Shown in pieces: positions 32,616 to 44,435 of a DNA stretch of 64,000 nt (positions within the stretch are counted from its first letter, which is position 1; each line of letters starts with the position of its first letter). This DNA is from Bremia lactucae. Lineage: Eukaryota; Oomycota; Peronosporomycetes; Peronosporales; Peronosporaceae. Under the pieces are notes generated by a model. That model saw only the letters and a list, made by a program, of their open reading frames with translations, did not search any database and was not told where the DNA came from. The stretch spans positions 12,217,660-12,281,659 of the forward strand of contig NC_090610.1 in NCBI RefSeq assembly GCF_004359215.1, given 5' to 3'. A program made the position numbers and the translations under genes.

Positions 32616-33530
32616 TATGAAGTGGTATAGCCACACACCCTTTTCGGTATAGCCACACCCCAAAAAATAATAATAATAATTATAATAGGAAAGGTATTGC
32701 CCCCCGTTTACAGTGTCAAATATGTTTGCGTTTCTTCCAGGGTGTGCATCGCTTCAAGTCCGCCAACATTAATACTCGGTCTTCATCATGCCGCTAGCTC
32801 CACCCCCAGAACACATTTGATACTCGTGAGGAAGCGGAAAAGGCAATTAAAACGTTTGTGTCACAAGAAGGTTATTCAACGAAGAAATTACGCACGAAGG
32901 CCGACAAATACCGAAAAACGAGGAAGGTGTGGCTTGCTTGCGCTCAGCGTGGTGGGCACAGAAGCAAGGGCACAAATATTTGCAAAACTTCAACAAAGCC
33001 TCTTATGTGCTCATGGGCGGTCACTATTCAGCGCCAATGGAATTAAAATGCAAGAATGGAGAGTAAGTGTGGTCGTTGCAACCCACAACCATGAGGCAAC
33101 CGATAATCTTGCAGCGTTTCCGGATGCCAGGGCGTTAAACCAGAAAATAAGTTTTTCGGACATAATAGCCAAGTTGCAAGAGCATCATTCAGGCTTGACT
33201 CCGCACAGGCAACGCCTCCTGGAGCGAGATCTCAATAACCTCGCATCTGTTTCAAGCACATCAATAAATAAGTCGCCTCAATGGCTATACGTGGACGGCC
33301 AAAGAGATCAAAGAATATCAACGCGATCCGTCAGCATATGAATACATTGAAAACACGGGGCAAGGGCCACGAAAACGAAGATGCGGGGCCTGCGATAAAG
33401 AAGGTCCTAACAAGAGCACTTGTCGTCAAACCAAAAATAATTATTAATTCGACGCCGGCAAAGGCCTTCATTCCGGCAAATCTCCTCTACCTTGCCACTC
33501 AGGTTACAGGATTTGGTCTCAGGTGAATTG
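32616..33530 (+). mobile_element. Mutator-like transposon remnant with FAR1-like DNA-binding domain
   Basis: Begins with two tandem copies of a GGTATAGCCACAC motif, which also forms the terminal repeats of the insertion at 33914-34940. It continues into a broken + strand coding region whose frames read FDTREEAEKAIKTFV, GYSTKKLRTKADKYRKTRKVWLAC, MGGHYSAPMELKCKNGEW, and VVATHNHEA. This order (acidic start, basic WLAC segment, Cys, then HNH) matches the N-terminal zinc-binding FAR1/WRKY-GCM1-like region of MULE transposases. At least two frameshifts separate the pieces. No catalytic DDE region and no right terminal repeat were found, so it is a 5' fragment. Confidence 0.65.
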
Positions 33531-33863
33531 TAATATTATCTTATAAGGTACCTTAAGATAATTTCCGTTTAGCAGCAGCTTTTCGCGAAATAGCAGGCCA
33601 CAAATAGCAATATACATCCTACTATTCAATAATCTTATCGATATCTAAAAAAAGCGTCCAGTTCAAGACTGATAAATTCTGCGGTACATGTCCATGAGCT
33701 TGGCGTTTCCAACTGCTTCGAGTAGAAAAAATTGTGGAACGCCACGTCTCCTCATTCCGGCCAAACTCGAGCCTTACGTGAGTCAAATCTTATAATTTTA
33801 CTTCCTCACAGTCATGTTTTACCGTCATAATGTAGATCCTCATACTTCATTAAGCATATTTTG
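33531..33863. other. AT-rich spacer
   Basis: No gene or repeat recognised between the MULE remnant and the family A LTR. Confidence 0.5.
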
Positions 33864-35353
33864 TTACGGGGTGTATCATTACATGAAATGAACACTTAAA
33901 GTGGTTAATTAATATAGGGAAGGTACAGGCACATACCCCTTTTGGTATAGACACACCGCCTCCCCGTCTGTTTGAAAAAAAAAGTCACACAAAATATTTC
34001 CACTGTATGGTCATATCCACTGCACCAAAAACAAACGAACATGCTTACAAGAGTCCTCAGACCCTTGTCCCTATTCCAAATTCAACTTGGGACCAATTAG
34101 CCACACACTTAACACATATTTATGCATCAATCAAGTAGCGCAATCGTAGCAACTTCTCACAACTAAATTTCATTAGCGAAACCTTAATGCAGGCAAACAA
34201 AGATTCAGCAGCGAAAAAGACCGCGAAAAAGATTACTCAATGGTAATTGAATCGTGATAGCAAGAAAAATGGTCAACAAAGAAAGTACGAGCGACAGACA
34301 AAGCCAGCAACACAAAAAAATTTGGCAGGCTTGCGATAATGCTCCCAACAAAAAAGACCACTGAGATCGCCCAGTGAAGTGTTAAGTATGCCATAAACAA
34401 AAGTTCAAAGAAGTAAAGTAAAATAAAGTAATCCTTAGCTTGACCACCAAAAACTAACTAATATGCTTGCGCAAGAGTGCTCCTCCGACCCTTGTCGCGT
34501 ATTGCCACTCAACTTCTCCCTTGTGCTCGATTTGCTGCTCTTTCTTTTCGCTTTTTTATGACTTGCCAATCAATTGCGGACGCTCATGGCTGTTCCCCAC
34601 CTGTTAAAAACAGTACATATTACATCGCCAAACAAAAACTCGGCTTCTGATGTGCTCAGGGGCAGTCACGCCCATTGCACTATCTCATGCAGATAATTAA
34701 GGTGTGTTGCTATAGCGATTCCCTAATGTAATTTAGGGGGTGCAATGGTGTATTAAAGTCCAAAAAGGGATCTAACTACGACTCTAAAGGAGTAATTGTT
34801 AATTTTGCGATATAGCGGAATAATAAAAATGTTTTATGTCGTCATTTTTAATCTGTAGTTTTTGTTTAATTAAAACAAACTGACGGGGAGGGAAGGTGTG
34901 TGGCTATACCAAAAGGGGTGTGTGCCTATGCCGGATCCCTTAGTACACCATCTAAAGGTAGATAATATTTGGGGAATATTACCTTACGTAGTAATATTCG
35001 GAAAGCGTACCCATTGGCAGTTATAGGCCATTATATCTACTTGCTCCGCGGTCCAGTCAGCGCTGGACGCGGGCAAAGATAGAGACAGATGAGACTTTAT
35101 TACATAATTTGTATTAGTTATAATTAAGTTAGTATTAAAAGATAAACAGAGAAAAACTCAATTATATTATTACAATATTTAATTAACCCTCTTTAAGGCA
35201 ATTGTTTTAAAGAGAGTCTTCCTCTCCACGTACTAATGTACGTGAAGTGACGTGAGGCACTACTCGCACCGGAGTAGTGCGAAGTGGTCTTGTACCGAAG
35301 CAGTGCGAAGTGGACTTGTACTGAAGCAGTACAAGTCGTAGTGCCTTGTTACA
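33864..35353 (+). repeat. 5' LTR of family A copy 2, split by an insertion
   Basis: The LTR starts TGTTACGGGGTGTATC (33864-33913) and resumes at 34941 with TCTAAAGGTAGATAATATT a few bases in, ending TTGTTACA at 35353. Without the 1.03 kb insertion it is about 463 bases, in line with other copies. It is followed by CCTGGCAGCACTTTGTAG, one base different from the usual primer site. Confidence 0.82.
33914..34940. mobile_element. Non-autonomous Mutator-like element inside an LTR
   Basis: A 1027-base insertion with terminal inverted repeats of about 60 bases. The left end reads GGGAAGGTACAGGCACATAC and continues CCCTTTTGGTATAG; the right end is its imperfect complement (CTATACCAAAAGGGGTGTGT). The flanking octamers TTAATATA and TTAGTACA agree in six of eight positions, fitting an eroded target duplication of the MULE size. 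The interior has no coding capacity and contains a direct repeat (CACCAAAAAC...CATGCTTACAAGAG near 34022, and a similar block near 34445). Confidence 0.78.
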
Positions 35354-35403
35354 CCTGGCAGCACTTTGTAGTCCGTCCAAGGACCACAGTTCTATCATCT
35401 AAC

Positions 35404-36516
35404 ATGTCCATGTTAGATGATAATAGAAATACACATCACGTTTCGCGTGATAGCTACTCCTTTCTAAGTGACATAGAAAGGTTCGTGGTCGAACAAATGA
35501 GTTCGACCGTAGGGAAAGATGCCATCCTGGCCATGCGGTCCGATTTGGACAGAGATGCTCTCAATTCAGCCATCGCCAAGTTCATACAACATGAACTTGA
35601 CGAGGCGAATGAGAAAGTAGCCTTGCTTAACCAGCAAGGCTCTCAACAGGCAGAACTGTTGAGGTTAGAACAGCTACAGACCCTGGTACTTGGGATGACG
35701 CACACGCGTCGTCCCGAAACCTTACAGATTGACATCTCTAAGTATAGGGGAGTCGAAGAAGACTCCTTTTTGAGATGGTTCCTCGAGTTGGACGATGCCA
35801 TAAGGTCTCGTCACATCGTCGACGAGCAAATGCAAGTCGCATTTGCTCAGTCAAATCTGGCAGGTCGTGCCAAAACTTCGGCACTTAAGTTGCGCGACCT
35901 ATATGTCTTTGGTTCGCTAAAGGCTTTAAAAGCCCGACTCGAAACAGACGTTTGAACTGCCTAGGGCTGAGTTCAGAGCTTGATCAGAGCTTCTGAAACA
36001 CAAGCAAGGCAAGCGTGATGTTAACGCTTATGCCCAGCATATACGACTCTTAGCGAGATGTATCACAAACAATCCAGTAAATGAACACACTTTGATTACG
36101 GTGTTCATGCAAGGTCTTACGGATGGTCCCGTAAAGACCCAACTGTTCCGCTTGGAACTGGATACGCTTGAAGAAGCAATATCCGTTGCGGAACAGGAGG
36201 ACTTTAGCTTGAGACAGGCTCAAGCTAGCTCGTCATCGTATCGTCCTCCAAGACGACACGAGCTTGGAGGTTCAGAACCTATGGAACTACCTCTCTTATT
36301 TCGAGAGCGAGAAACCTCGCTTTTCTTACAATAAGCGATTGAAGAAATGCAATCGCTAAAAAAAGTTGGGACACTACGCTCATGAGTGTAGTGCCCCACG
36401 CCCAGTGCCGAGAGGTACTGAACGTAATTATGGACCGAATGCCTAAAGGGCAACGGTCGTGTGTCCGATGTTGTTGCGAAATCACAACAGCAAAGCGGAC
36501 CGCCAAAAAAACGGTC
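35404..36516 (+). pseudogene. Gag of family A copy 2, frameshifted
   Basis: ATG at 35404. It matches the intact gag at 113-1237 through the N-terminal region and the capsid start (LAGRAKT...LKLRDLYVFGSLKALKARL). A frameshift near 35940 breaks it. It resumes near 36092 (LITVFMQGLTDG), and a further break falls before the zinc knuckle, whose sequence survives only as scraps near 36335-36400. The last segment from 36461 is in frame with pol because of a net one-base gain at the slippery site (A7 at 36505-36511). Confidence 0.85.
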
Positions 36517-38118
36517 GGGGTCAGTAGGGGCGCAACGCCCTACTGATCCAGCAACCTCAAGAGAATTTGCAAATCTCTTGACCAAAGTTGCTCCAGACAC
36601 ACAATCATTATGTGTCTCTGCACCTGGTGATGAGGAATCCCTTATCACGTTAAAGTTAAAAGCGACAAATGATTCGTCACTTAGAGCCCTAGTGGACTGT
36701 GGGGCGTCATATAATCTTATTCGTCGCCAGTCACTAGAGGGTCGTAGGCTCAAATATGTTGAGCGCGACACCCTCCAACGAGGATGACGGTGCGTCTAGT
36801 GACAGGCGCATCGATAACAGTAATGAAACGCGCAGTGACATTTCACTACACGCTAAGAGATTTACAGTATGATGATGATTTCATCGTACTGGATTTGGAT
36901 GACAAATTTGATGTCATCCTTGGTTTACCTTAGCTCAGAAAATACGAGCCAAGGATCAGCTGGCAGCATCGATCCGTAAAGATGCCTGCCACTTGTTCAT
37001 CAGATGGCCATCTGATGAACGTCTTGGAGCGTCCACAAGCGTGTGGATGTACTACGAGTGAGTGCGATGGCCTCACTTGTGGTACGGTCGTTAGTACAAC
37101 CGCACAAGATCACAGTGTGATTACCAATCACAATGTGGAGTCAGCTGCCGGCGGCTGTGTTAATGCACAGGCAGCGCCGAAGGTCCACCACTCGAAAAGG
37201 TCGAGTGGATTGGGACATGAATGTACGCTTAGTGGGCGACATTCAAGGAGTATACCGGTTGCCCAGAAAGGACAACACGATGATCCAAGGTCGAGTAGAG
37301 AGTCGACCGTAGAGGACCCAACTGTGATAGCGCAATCACACCCGGAAGACGTTGAGGGAAGAGGTCCCCACGTATTTGAGGAGAAATCCCCTCAAGCGGT
37401 AGAAGTTACTAGACTTCTAAATCCCGAGGGATTAATCCCCCGGCAGCCTGTGGATAAATCCCATGAAGAAACCGAGACATTAAATGTCTTGGATAATAAC
37501 GGTTCAAGAGTAGGCGCTTATACTTTTGATCTGTATGCGCCTCCGAAGTTAACTTCGGAGATAACTCAAGTACCAACCCTAGAAGTTAAGCGGTTCTTGA
37601 GAGATCTGCATAGTGGTAAAATCAAGCAAATCTGCGTTCTCGTCACAGAGGACGAATACGTGAACGATATTTGGTCAGCGATTATTATTGCAGAGAACGA
37701 ACGGGTTCTCAGCAGCTCATCGATGGACGAAAGTGTCCCCGATGTGAAGACTCGGATCGAGATATATATTAGTCAATACTGGGAGTATCGTAAGACAAAT
37801 CCTTTATACACGGATTTGATTGAATTTAAGGATGTATTCCCTGAAACAGTTCCATGCGAGTTCCCTAAGGATAAAGGCACTCGACATGAGATCAAGCTCA
37901 ATATGGACTCGAAGTACTGTGTCATGAAGCAGTGGTCACTGCCTCGTGAACAAGTACTTGCGATCGATAAAGAATTTATCGATCGATTGAAAGCGGGATA
38001 TGTGAGGAAGTTAACCTCCCCACATAGCTCTCTGACCTTCTGTGTGCGAAAGGCCACAGGAGGGTGGCGGATAGTCCACGCATTCAATAAACTGAATGCT
38101 GCAACGGTACCGGCTTAA
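36517..38118 (+). pseudogene. Protease, linker and start of RT, family A copy 2
   Basis: Aspartic protease with ALVDCGASYNLIRRQSL near 36690-36740 (D-C-G in place of the usual D-T/S-G), one break near 36787, then a 378-codon open frame at 36982-38118. That frame holds a charged linker and the first RT block: HEIKLNMDSKYC, the LTSPHSSLTFCVRKA fingers, and GGWRIVHAFNKLNAATVPA. A stop at 38116-38118 ends it where the other copies read on into QTPIPRK. Confidence 0.82.
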
Positions 38119-39800
38119 ACACCGATACCTAGAAAATACGGAATCATAGATGGCATGTCTAAGAGTACCATCTTATCGTTTATGGATCTGATGGATGGAT
38201 TTTATCAGATCCTTATGCGAGAACAAGACATCCCGTACACAGCAGTGAGCACTCCCAGTGGGATGCTCTGGGAATGGCTAGTAATGCCATATGGGGCTTA
38301 GTGCAACATTCGATAGATGCGTAACGAATCTGTTGAGACCGGTGCGAGAATTCGCTCTGAGTTATTAACGGTGTATTCGTCTATAGCCGGACTTATGACG
38401 GAAAGACGGACGTGGGAGTTCCTTAAAGTCACGTTTATTCTAAAGCATAAGTTGTACGCAAATCTCAAGAAGTTCATATTCGCTGCAAGCGAAATACCAC
38501 TTCTTGGGTGCAACGTCGGTAAACACGGCGTGCGCCCTGATCCCGAAAAGATCAAGGCATTTACCGATGGTCAGTTCCAGTCGATGTCAAGGGACTTGGA
38601 AAGTTCCTGCGTATTTGCATAAGTACTTCCGCAATTATGCCGAGATGACAGTTCATCTCTCTTGTCTTTGAAAAAAAGACGATAAAACGCTATGGATCGC
38701 CGATTGTCGGCATTCCTTCGAAGGTATCAAGCAAAGCTTGATGCAATCGCCCATCTTCGCGATTGCAGATCAAGACAGACCATTCCATGCCGACCCGATT
38801 TCGAGCCGGCTGCGCGTTCCAACAGTGAAAATAATCCCACTGTTGCAACACTCATTTCAAGTGTTCTGTCATCAACCTTGTTTGATGACTTAAAAAAAAG
38901 CCTACGAAGAAGATAAGGGTCCGTTGCGTTTATTGGATTATCAGATAAATGCATCCGATAATACTTTTTTAATATTTACCGGCTTTATATCGATCGTCAT
39001 CCGATCGATACACAACACGCAACGGCATATTGTATTTCACAGCCCTTGCAGGCGACACTCCATCCCAAATCCCAATGATTTGCGCTTGCGCATCATGTAT
39101 GAGCGTCACGATGCACCAATAACTGGGCATCGTGGACGTGAGAAAACTTAACTCACAGTAAGTCGCGACTTTTATTGGCCCCGCCAGTATCAGTTTATGC
39201 GCAAGTACGTTCGTGCTTGCGAAGTATGTCAACGGGTGAAGCCCAGCCCTTCATCCCGTGCACCTCTCCAACCTCTACAACTTCCAGCAGAGTGTTGGCA
39301 GTCCGTATCTGTGGACTTCGTCTTCGGATTTCCCGAAAACGACCACAAAAATAATGGAATCCTTGTTTTTGTAGACAGATTCAGCAAGATGGTGCACCTT
39401 GCTGCGGTACCAGAGTCGATTACGGCTCCGGGTTGTGCCCGTGTCTTTATCGACACGGTATTCAAATTCCACGGTTTACTCCGTGAACTGGTCTCGGATA
39501 GAGATCCACCGTTATCGGCGGAGTTTGGCAATCCGTATTCTGATCTCTCGGAACACGGCTGACTATGTCAACATCCGATCACCCAGAAACGGATAATCAA
39601 ACAGCGTCCTCGAAGAGATACTTCGAGGTTACGTCCAATCGTATCCGAATTGGAGCGAGTTTTTACCGATGGTCGAATTCGCCATCAATAATTCGGTGCA
39701 TGCGTCTACAACGCATACACCGTTCTTTGTGAATGGCTTACGCCATCCTCGCATACCGACCCAATTAGAGGGATCCTCTAGTCTAAGGGGGGGGGACTCG
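38119..39800 (+). pseudogene. RT remainder, deleted RNase H, integrase core, family A copy 2
   Basis: RT continues (MDLMDGFYQILMREQDIPYTAVSTPSGMLW) but the palm is garbled near 38300-38400. At about 38790 the sequence jumps from DQDRPF directly to the RPDFEP motif that normally follows RNase H, so that domain is deleted. The integrase zinc-finger region follows (ACEVCQRV near 39220). The core has VDFVFGFP with the first Asp, then VDRFSKMVHL, and LVSDRDPPLSAEF near 39490 with the second Asp. The region of the final Glu is altered (near 39590-39620). Confidence 0.82.
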
Positions 39801-40930
39801 CAGGAGCAAAACCAATTCTGGCTCATGCTCAACACGCGTCGAAAATAACAACGACGCGAGTGATGTCAATGTCGAAGAAAACGACATCGAAAATGAGATT
39901 GATCTCATGGCAGTACGCACTAAGCGTACTGAAAAAGACAAAACAAATGAGTTAGCGGAAGAGTTTCTGCTAACTCGAGAATCAATTATCCGTTTCGTTC
40001 AGGATTCTATTGCTAACGCAGTGGACCGACAGAAATGGAATGCAGACAAACATGGAAGAGCAAATGTTAATTCATTCAAATTAATGATCTAGTGCTACTC
40101 TCTACGGTAAACTTACCTAAACGATTAGTCACTAATGTGGGTAGCATTAAACTACTACCCAAGTTCATTGGGCCTTTCCGTGTACTGCATCGAAGAGGCA
40201 ATGCGTACACAATAGAATTGCGACGTAGGATGCGAACGCATCCTACGTTTTACGTTGGTCGGCTCCGGCCGTACCATCAGTACGCGGCTTCTTCCGAGGA
40301 CGGATTTGACCACTCTTTACAAGAATACCCAAAAGATTATTGTGATCGCGAACCAGATTTTCATGTTGAACCTGAAGTTTCTCAGGCCGGTTTCGAAGAT
40401 CCTCGAAGCTACGATGAGCTGACGACAGCTCATCGCGGACAGCATGATACTTCCGCTCGTACTCCAACAAGGAGTACGCACTCTTCGAACGGTCTTCCAA
40501 CCGCTCGATATGGTGAGCCTGCACCGTCTGCTCCAACGAGCGACGCTTACCGCGCTCGTGGTCAAGTCCCTCCTCCAAATCATGGAGGAAGCGATCGAGT
40601 TTGTCGACCATCGACACTAGATCCGACACATGGGTCGGATTTAATTTTCACTCCTCCGCCACAACCATTGGTGAATTTCCAAGGCTGTCAACGTTTCCTT
40701 GTGGAACGTATACTCCGTGATGTGAAGGGGTAGCGAACAAGTTATCTTGTTCGCTGGTGCGGTTTACAACCTTCACATGACAGCAGGGAGCCTCGTTCCC
40801 AGCTGGTTGTTGACGTTGAGAGCCTCGTCCGTCAGTATGACGAGACCCATCCAATGGATCATAAGGTCTATCAGAAAACACGCGCCTCTGGCGCCTGTAA
40901 ATCGATGGCAAAACGTCAATCTCATCGCGC
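39801..40930 (+). pseudogene. Integrase C-terminal GPY/F module and chromodomain, family A copy 2
   Basis: The GPY/F-type module is clear (SIKLLPKFIGPFRVLHRRGNAY near 40145-40205, then HPTFYVGRLRPYHQY). After a Pro/Ser/His-rich linker, a chromodomain starts GCQRFLVERILRDVKG and is cut by a stop at 40731-40733. The rest is readable beyond it (YLVRW, SQLVVDVESLVRQY near 40800-40850). Chromodomains on integrase steer insertion toward marked chromatin. The N-terminal half is better preserved in copy 3 and the C-terminal half here. Confidence 0.8.
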
Positions 40931-41872
40931 ATCTCGATAGAGATGCGAGCCCTTCCCCTGGATCACTGGTGACCCGGCGAGGACGCCGGAGGAGATCGCT
41001 GCCCGCGACGCTCTTCATGAGCATTACCTTACGCCGAAGGTAATGACGCGAAGCCAGTATCTGACGCGTTTACGTGATCAAGCTTGTGGGGCTTCGGTGA
41101 CCTGCATGAGAAAGATTCTGATCGTTTTGTTTCCAAACGAAACAAGGAGTGAAAACGAAGTCTCATTTGAGAACTGGGTTCACCGGGCCCGCAAACTCCG
41201 TAATATCTGGAATATCAGAGAGTCTGCGGATTAAGGTGAAGCTTCGCTTCGACTTCGCTAAGCTTTAGGCCAAAGGCCAGTTACGTTCAGCATTTATGCC
41301 ACAAAACGAAGTAAGGCTAGCCGATATTTCAGTGCTACGGTTGACCGTACAACCAAGGATCGAAGCCGCACTGAGGCTTTAGATCCACCTAATCCCACGT
41401 TTAGTAGTGGGAAGCGACGTTTGACGCGAGTTGACCCTCAGCTTGGAGCTCAAAAATGTCAACGTTGTACGGGCAATCTTGCCGAAGAGGTACCTCGAAC
41501 TCCCAAGAGTTTTTGGAAGAGGGTTACCCTAGCCACTTCACCAGATACTAGTATTGACCCTCACGACGACGTCGCTTTAAAAGTTTCTCCACATGAAACT
41601 GAAGGTTTCCCCGCGCATCAAGCGGTGCGGGAGGGGGCCGAAATTTCGGCGGAAGCATTTGATGCTCAACGACACGAGGTGCAACTTCTTCGTGAGGTCC
41701 TTGCTCGGGTTGGGAGCTCTTTTGAGGCGGTTCGGGCGTCTTTCGCCGAAATCGCTTTTACCACGTAAAGAGGGCCAGTTGGATATCCTGGTGAGGATGC
41801 AACAATCTGCGGCACGACCGCCTGTCTCGGCGCAAGCGCCTTCAAGTCCAAGTGGGAAGGGTCCCGATATGG
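40931..41872 (+). other. 3' tail of family A copy 2
   Basis: Non-pol sequence after the chromodomain. A + frame without ATG (41421-41768, 115 residues, with a QKCQRC segment and a helical Glu/Arg/Leu-rich end) is the longest coding-like stretch. A part of it near 41630-41690 recurs inverted at 1970-2000. No LTR follows. Its function is unknown. Confidence 0.45.
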
Positions 41873-43200
41873 CTAAAGCAAGCCAACGTAAAACACTGGA
41901 TGTGTACGCAGCTTGTTGGGAAGGTTTAGCGTATAAGCTAGGCCCTTCTTGGCCACGAACGTAAATGGTCCAATAAAGCGCGGGCGAAATTTGGTCTTGA
42001 AGACCGCGGATACCAAGTTGGTAGGTAGGTTCTTAGCGTTTAGTAAAACTCGGTCTCCGACCATATACGAATTAATACAGTTTCTGCTTTTGGCATCTGC
42101 TTCTTGTTTTTGTTTGTCTTGGCTATCAGCCATCGTATCTCTTACATGTCTTAAGATACTAAATCGCGTCGCGAGAAACTCGCTTACTTGTTTCCGAACG
42201 GTAACAGGGCTGATATCAGCAAGCCTATCGGCCGATTCTCCCCCACCAAGCCCTTAACCCTGCAGTGGTATCGTTAATGGAACGCGCGGTTGGTAAGACC
42301 GTTTACATAGAACACAGTATAGCCTGTAGAGGCATGAACAGCGTCATTGAACGCAAACTCCACTACTGGGAGCATTGAGCTCCAGCGCTTTGGTGTCTGA
42401 GCACACACGCTGCGTTAAACGTCTTCAATGACGCGATTGACAAGTTCAGTTCGACCATCGGTCTGTGGATGGTCCGCAGTGGACATCTCCAATCTGGTTA
42501 TAAGCACTCGGAAAATTGATTTCCAGATTTACCCGTAAAATCGGGGATCCCGATCAGAGATAATTGCCACTGGCAAACCATGTTTTCGAAACACGCGATC
42601 GATGAACAGCTTAGCTGTACCGTCTCCATCAATGGAATCTGGCACGGCTGCTTAGTAAGCCATTTTGCTCAAACGGTCAACAAAGACCACTATACCGGAG
42701 TTACCGGCTGAATCTTTCGGTAGCCCAAAGACGAAATCCATACTAATGGACTCCCACAATCCTATGGGGACGGGAAGACTCGCCAGTGGCGCAGCAGCAT
42801 GTGTCGAGGGTTTAATCCGTTGGCACGTTTCGCATGTGCGAATATATGTGCTGACCCATTTTTAAAGTTTGGGCCACCGACTCTGGCCTATGAAGCCGTA
42901 GGTCTTTTCTCAAGCGAGATGACCACCAAGGACAGTATCGTGTGCCTCATATTGGATCCGGTACTTCACCTCCTCATCATGAGGAACAATGACACGCGGA
43001 GGGTCCGCGATGTTTGTGCAACAGGTTGTTATCGATAGAAATCGATGTAACCTTGCACGCAAACGTGCCGCCAATTTAATACCCAATTTGAGTCCTATAA
43101 CGCTCGTAGCAGAGCTGCACACTGTTTATCCTTGGCGTAAGCCGAACTGATTAATTCAGGAATAGGTGACGAGATAGTCGTTGAATGAGAATCTCATAAT
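41873..43200 (-). pseudogene. Integrase of family D
   Basis: The minus strand includes the zinc-finger region near 42830-43120 (YEAHDTVLGGHLA and further scraps), the core near 42450-42800, and the C-terminal module VGDRVLLNAKNLPTNLV...RPRFIGPFTFVAKKGLAYTLN ending in HPVFYVGLL at 41873. The core is broken by several indels. Confidence 0.8.
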
Positions 43201-43288
43201 CCGGCCTGCGTGATAACGCGTCGGCCAAAGCATTTTGCTTGCCGGGCTTATACTTCACCACGAAGTTGGATTCCGCAAAAAAAGATAG

Positions 43289-44435
43289 TTATCGGGCCAT
43301 TTTCTGTGAGAGATGGGGCGACTTAGTCGCCGTGCGCAATGATGTGTGATCTGTAAAAATCACAAACGGCTTAGAGCCGAGTGGATGACCTCTGAATTTG
43401 ACGAGAGCATACTTCATAACAAGGAACTCTTTGTCATGAACTGGGTAGTTCTTTTCCGCAGCTTTAAGCTTTTTAGACTCGAACGCAATAACACGTTGAT
43501 GCCCATCAACATCTGTTTGTAACAGAGCACTGCCAATGGCAAAATCTGATGCGTCAAAGACGATACTGAAAGGCCAATTTGGGTTTGGCAGTACCAGAAT
43601 CGGGGCATGGATAAGACTACCCTTAACTGCTCGAAAAGCATTATTTTCGGTGCTAGTCCAGCACCATTCTATATCTTTCTTTAGGAGTTTAGATAATGGC
43701 CTAGCCATATCAGCGTAATTTTTGCTATATTTGTGTAAATAATTGGCGAGACCCAACCACTTAAGCAAATCCTTTTGGTTTTTAGGAACCGGCCAATCTA
43801 CTATGGCTTTTACCTTAGCGGAATCGCTCTAAGGCATCGCTTTCCAATGAAGTTTTCTAAAGAAGGAATTTCGTCTGCGCCAAAAATGCATTTAGATGCA
43901 TTGGCATACAATTTTTTTGTGCGCATGCATTCGAGCACTGCTCGCAAATGGTCTAAATGGTTTTCCATATCCGACCGACCCTGCTCCGCACGACTATGGA
44001 CAAAAATGTCATCGAAATAAGTCTGTGCATAACCTCGATGAGGGCGAAACAGTTGCGTCACTAGACGATTAAATGTTGCCGGGGCGTTGGAAAGCCATTG
44101 TGGAAAACCAGCCACTCCCATTACATGCCGCTTTGGGTGCTAACCGCTGTAAGCGGGATATCACTAGCTCGCATAAGCACTTGGTAGTAACCATTGACTA
44201 AGTCCAATGCACTGTACATTGTACATCCCACCATATTGTTCTAAAGAACATCTTTTCTAGGAATGGGGGTTTGGGCTGGTATAGTGGCAGCCTTAAGCTT
44301 ATTATAAGCATGTACAATGCGCCATTTACCATTTGGCTTTTTGACACAAAAATGTCGGTGTCGAATGAGGAGATTTGTTCTCTCGTAACATTTCAGCCTC
44401 GTGCTTTGCATGGAAGAAATCGTCAATGACGTCAC
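43289..44435 (-). pseudogene. RT and RNase H of family D
   Basis: RT fingers (CVKKPNGKWRIVHAYNKLKAATIPAQTPIPR) lie at 44250-44350. The palm has NAPATFNRLVTQLF and QTYFDDIFVHSR (YFDD active site) near 44010-44090. The connection has LANYLHKYSKNYADMARPLSKLL. The RNase H frame at 43289-43768 is open, with FDASDFAIGSALLQ, VHDKEFLVMKYAL and FTDHTSL, so its Asp-Glu-Asp catalytic residues are kept. Indels fall between the blocks. Confidence 0.87.

Larger units (their letters stand above)
33864..41872 (+). mobile_element. Ty3/gypsy family A, copy 2, 3' end missing
   Basis: Chromodomain-containing gypsy element reading rightward: LTR (interrupted by a DNA transposon), primer site, gag, protease, RT, integrase, GPY/F module, chromodomain and a tail. 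No 3' LTR is present; the tail meets the end of the minus-strand family D element at 41873. RNase H is deleted and the frames are broken, so it is defective. The element-specific parts are listed separately. Confidence 0.88.
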
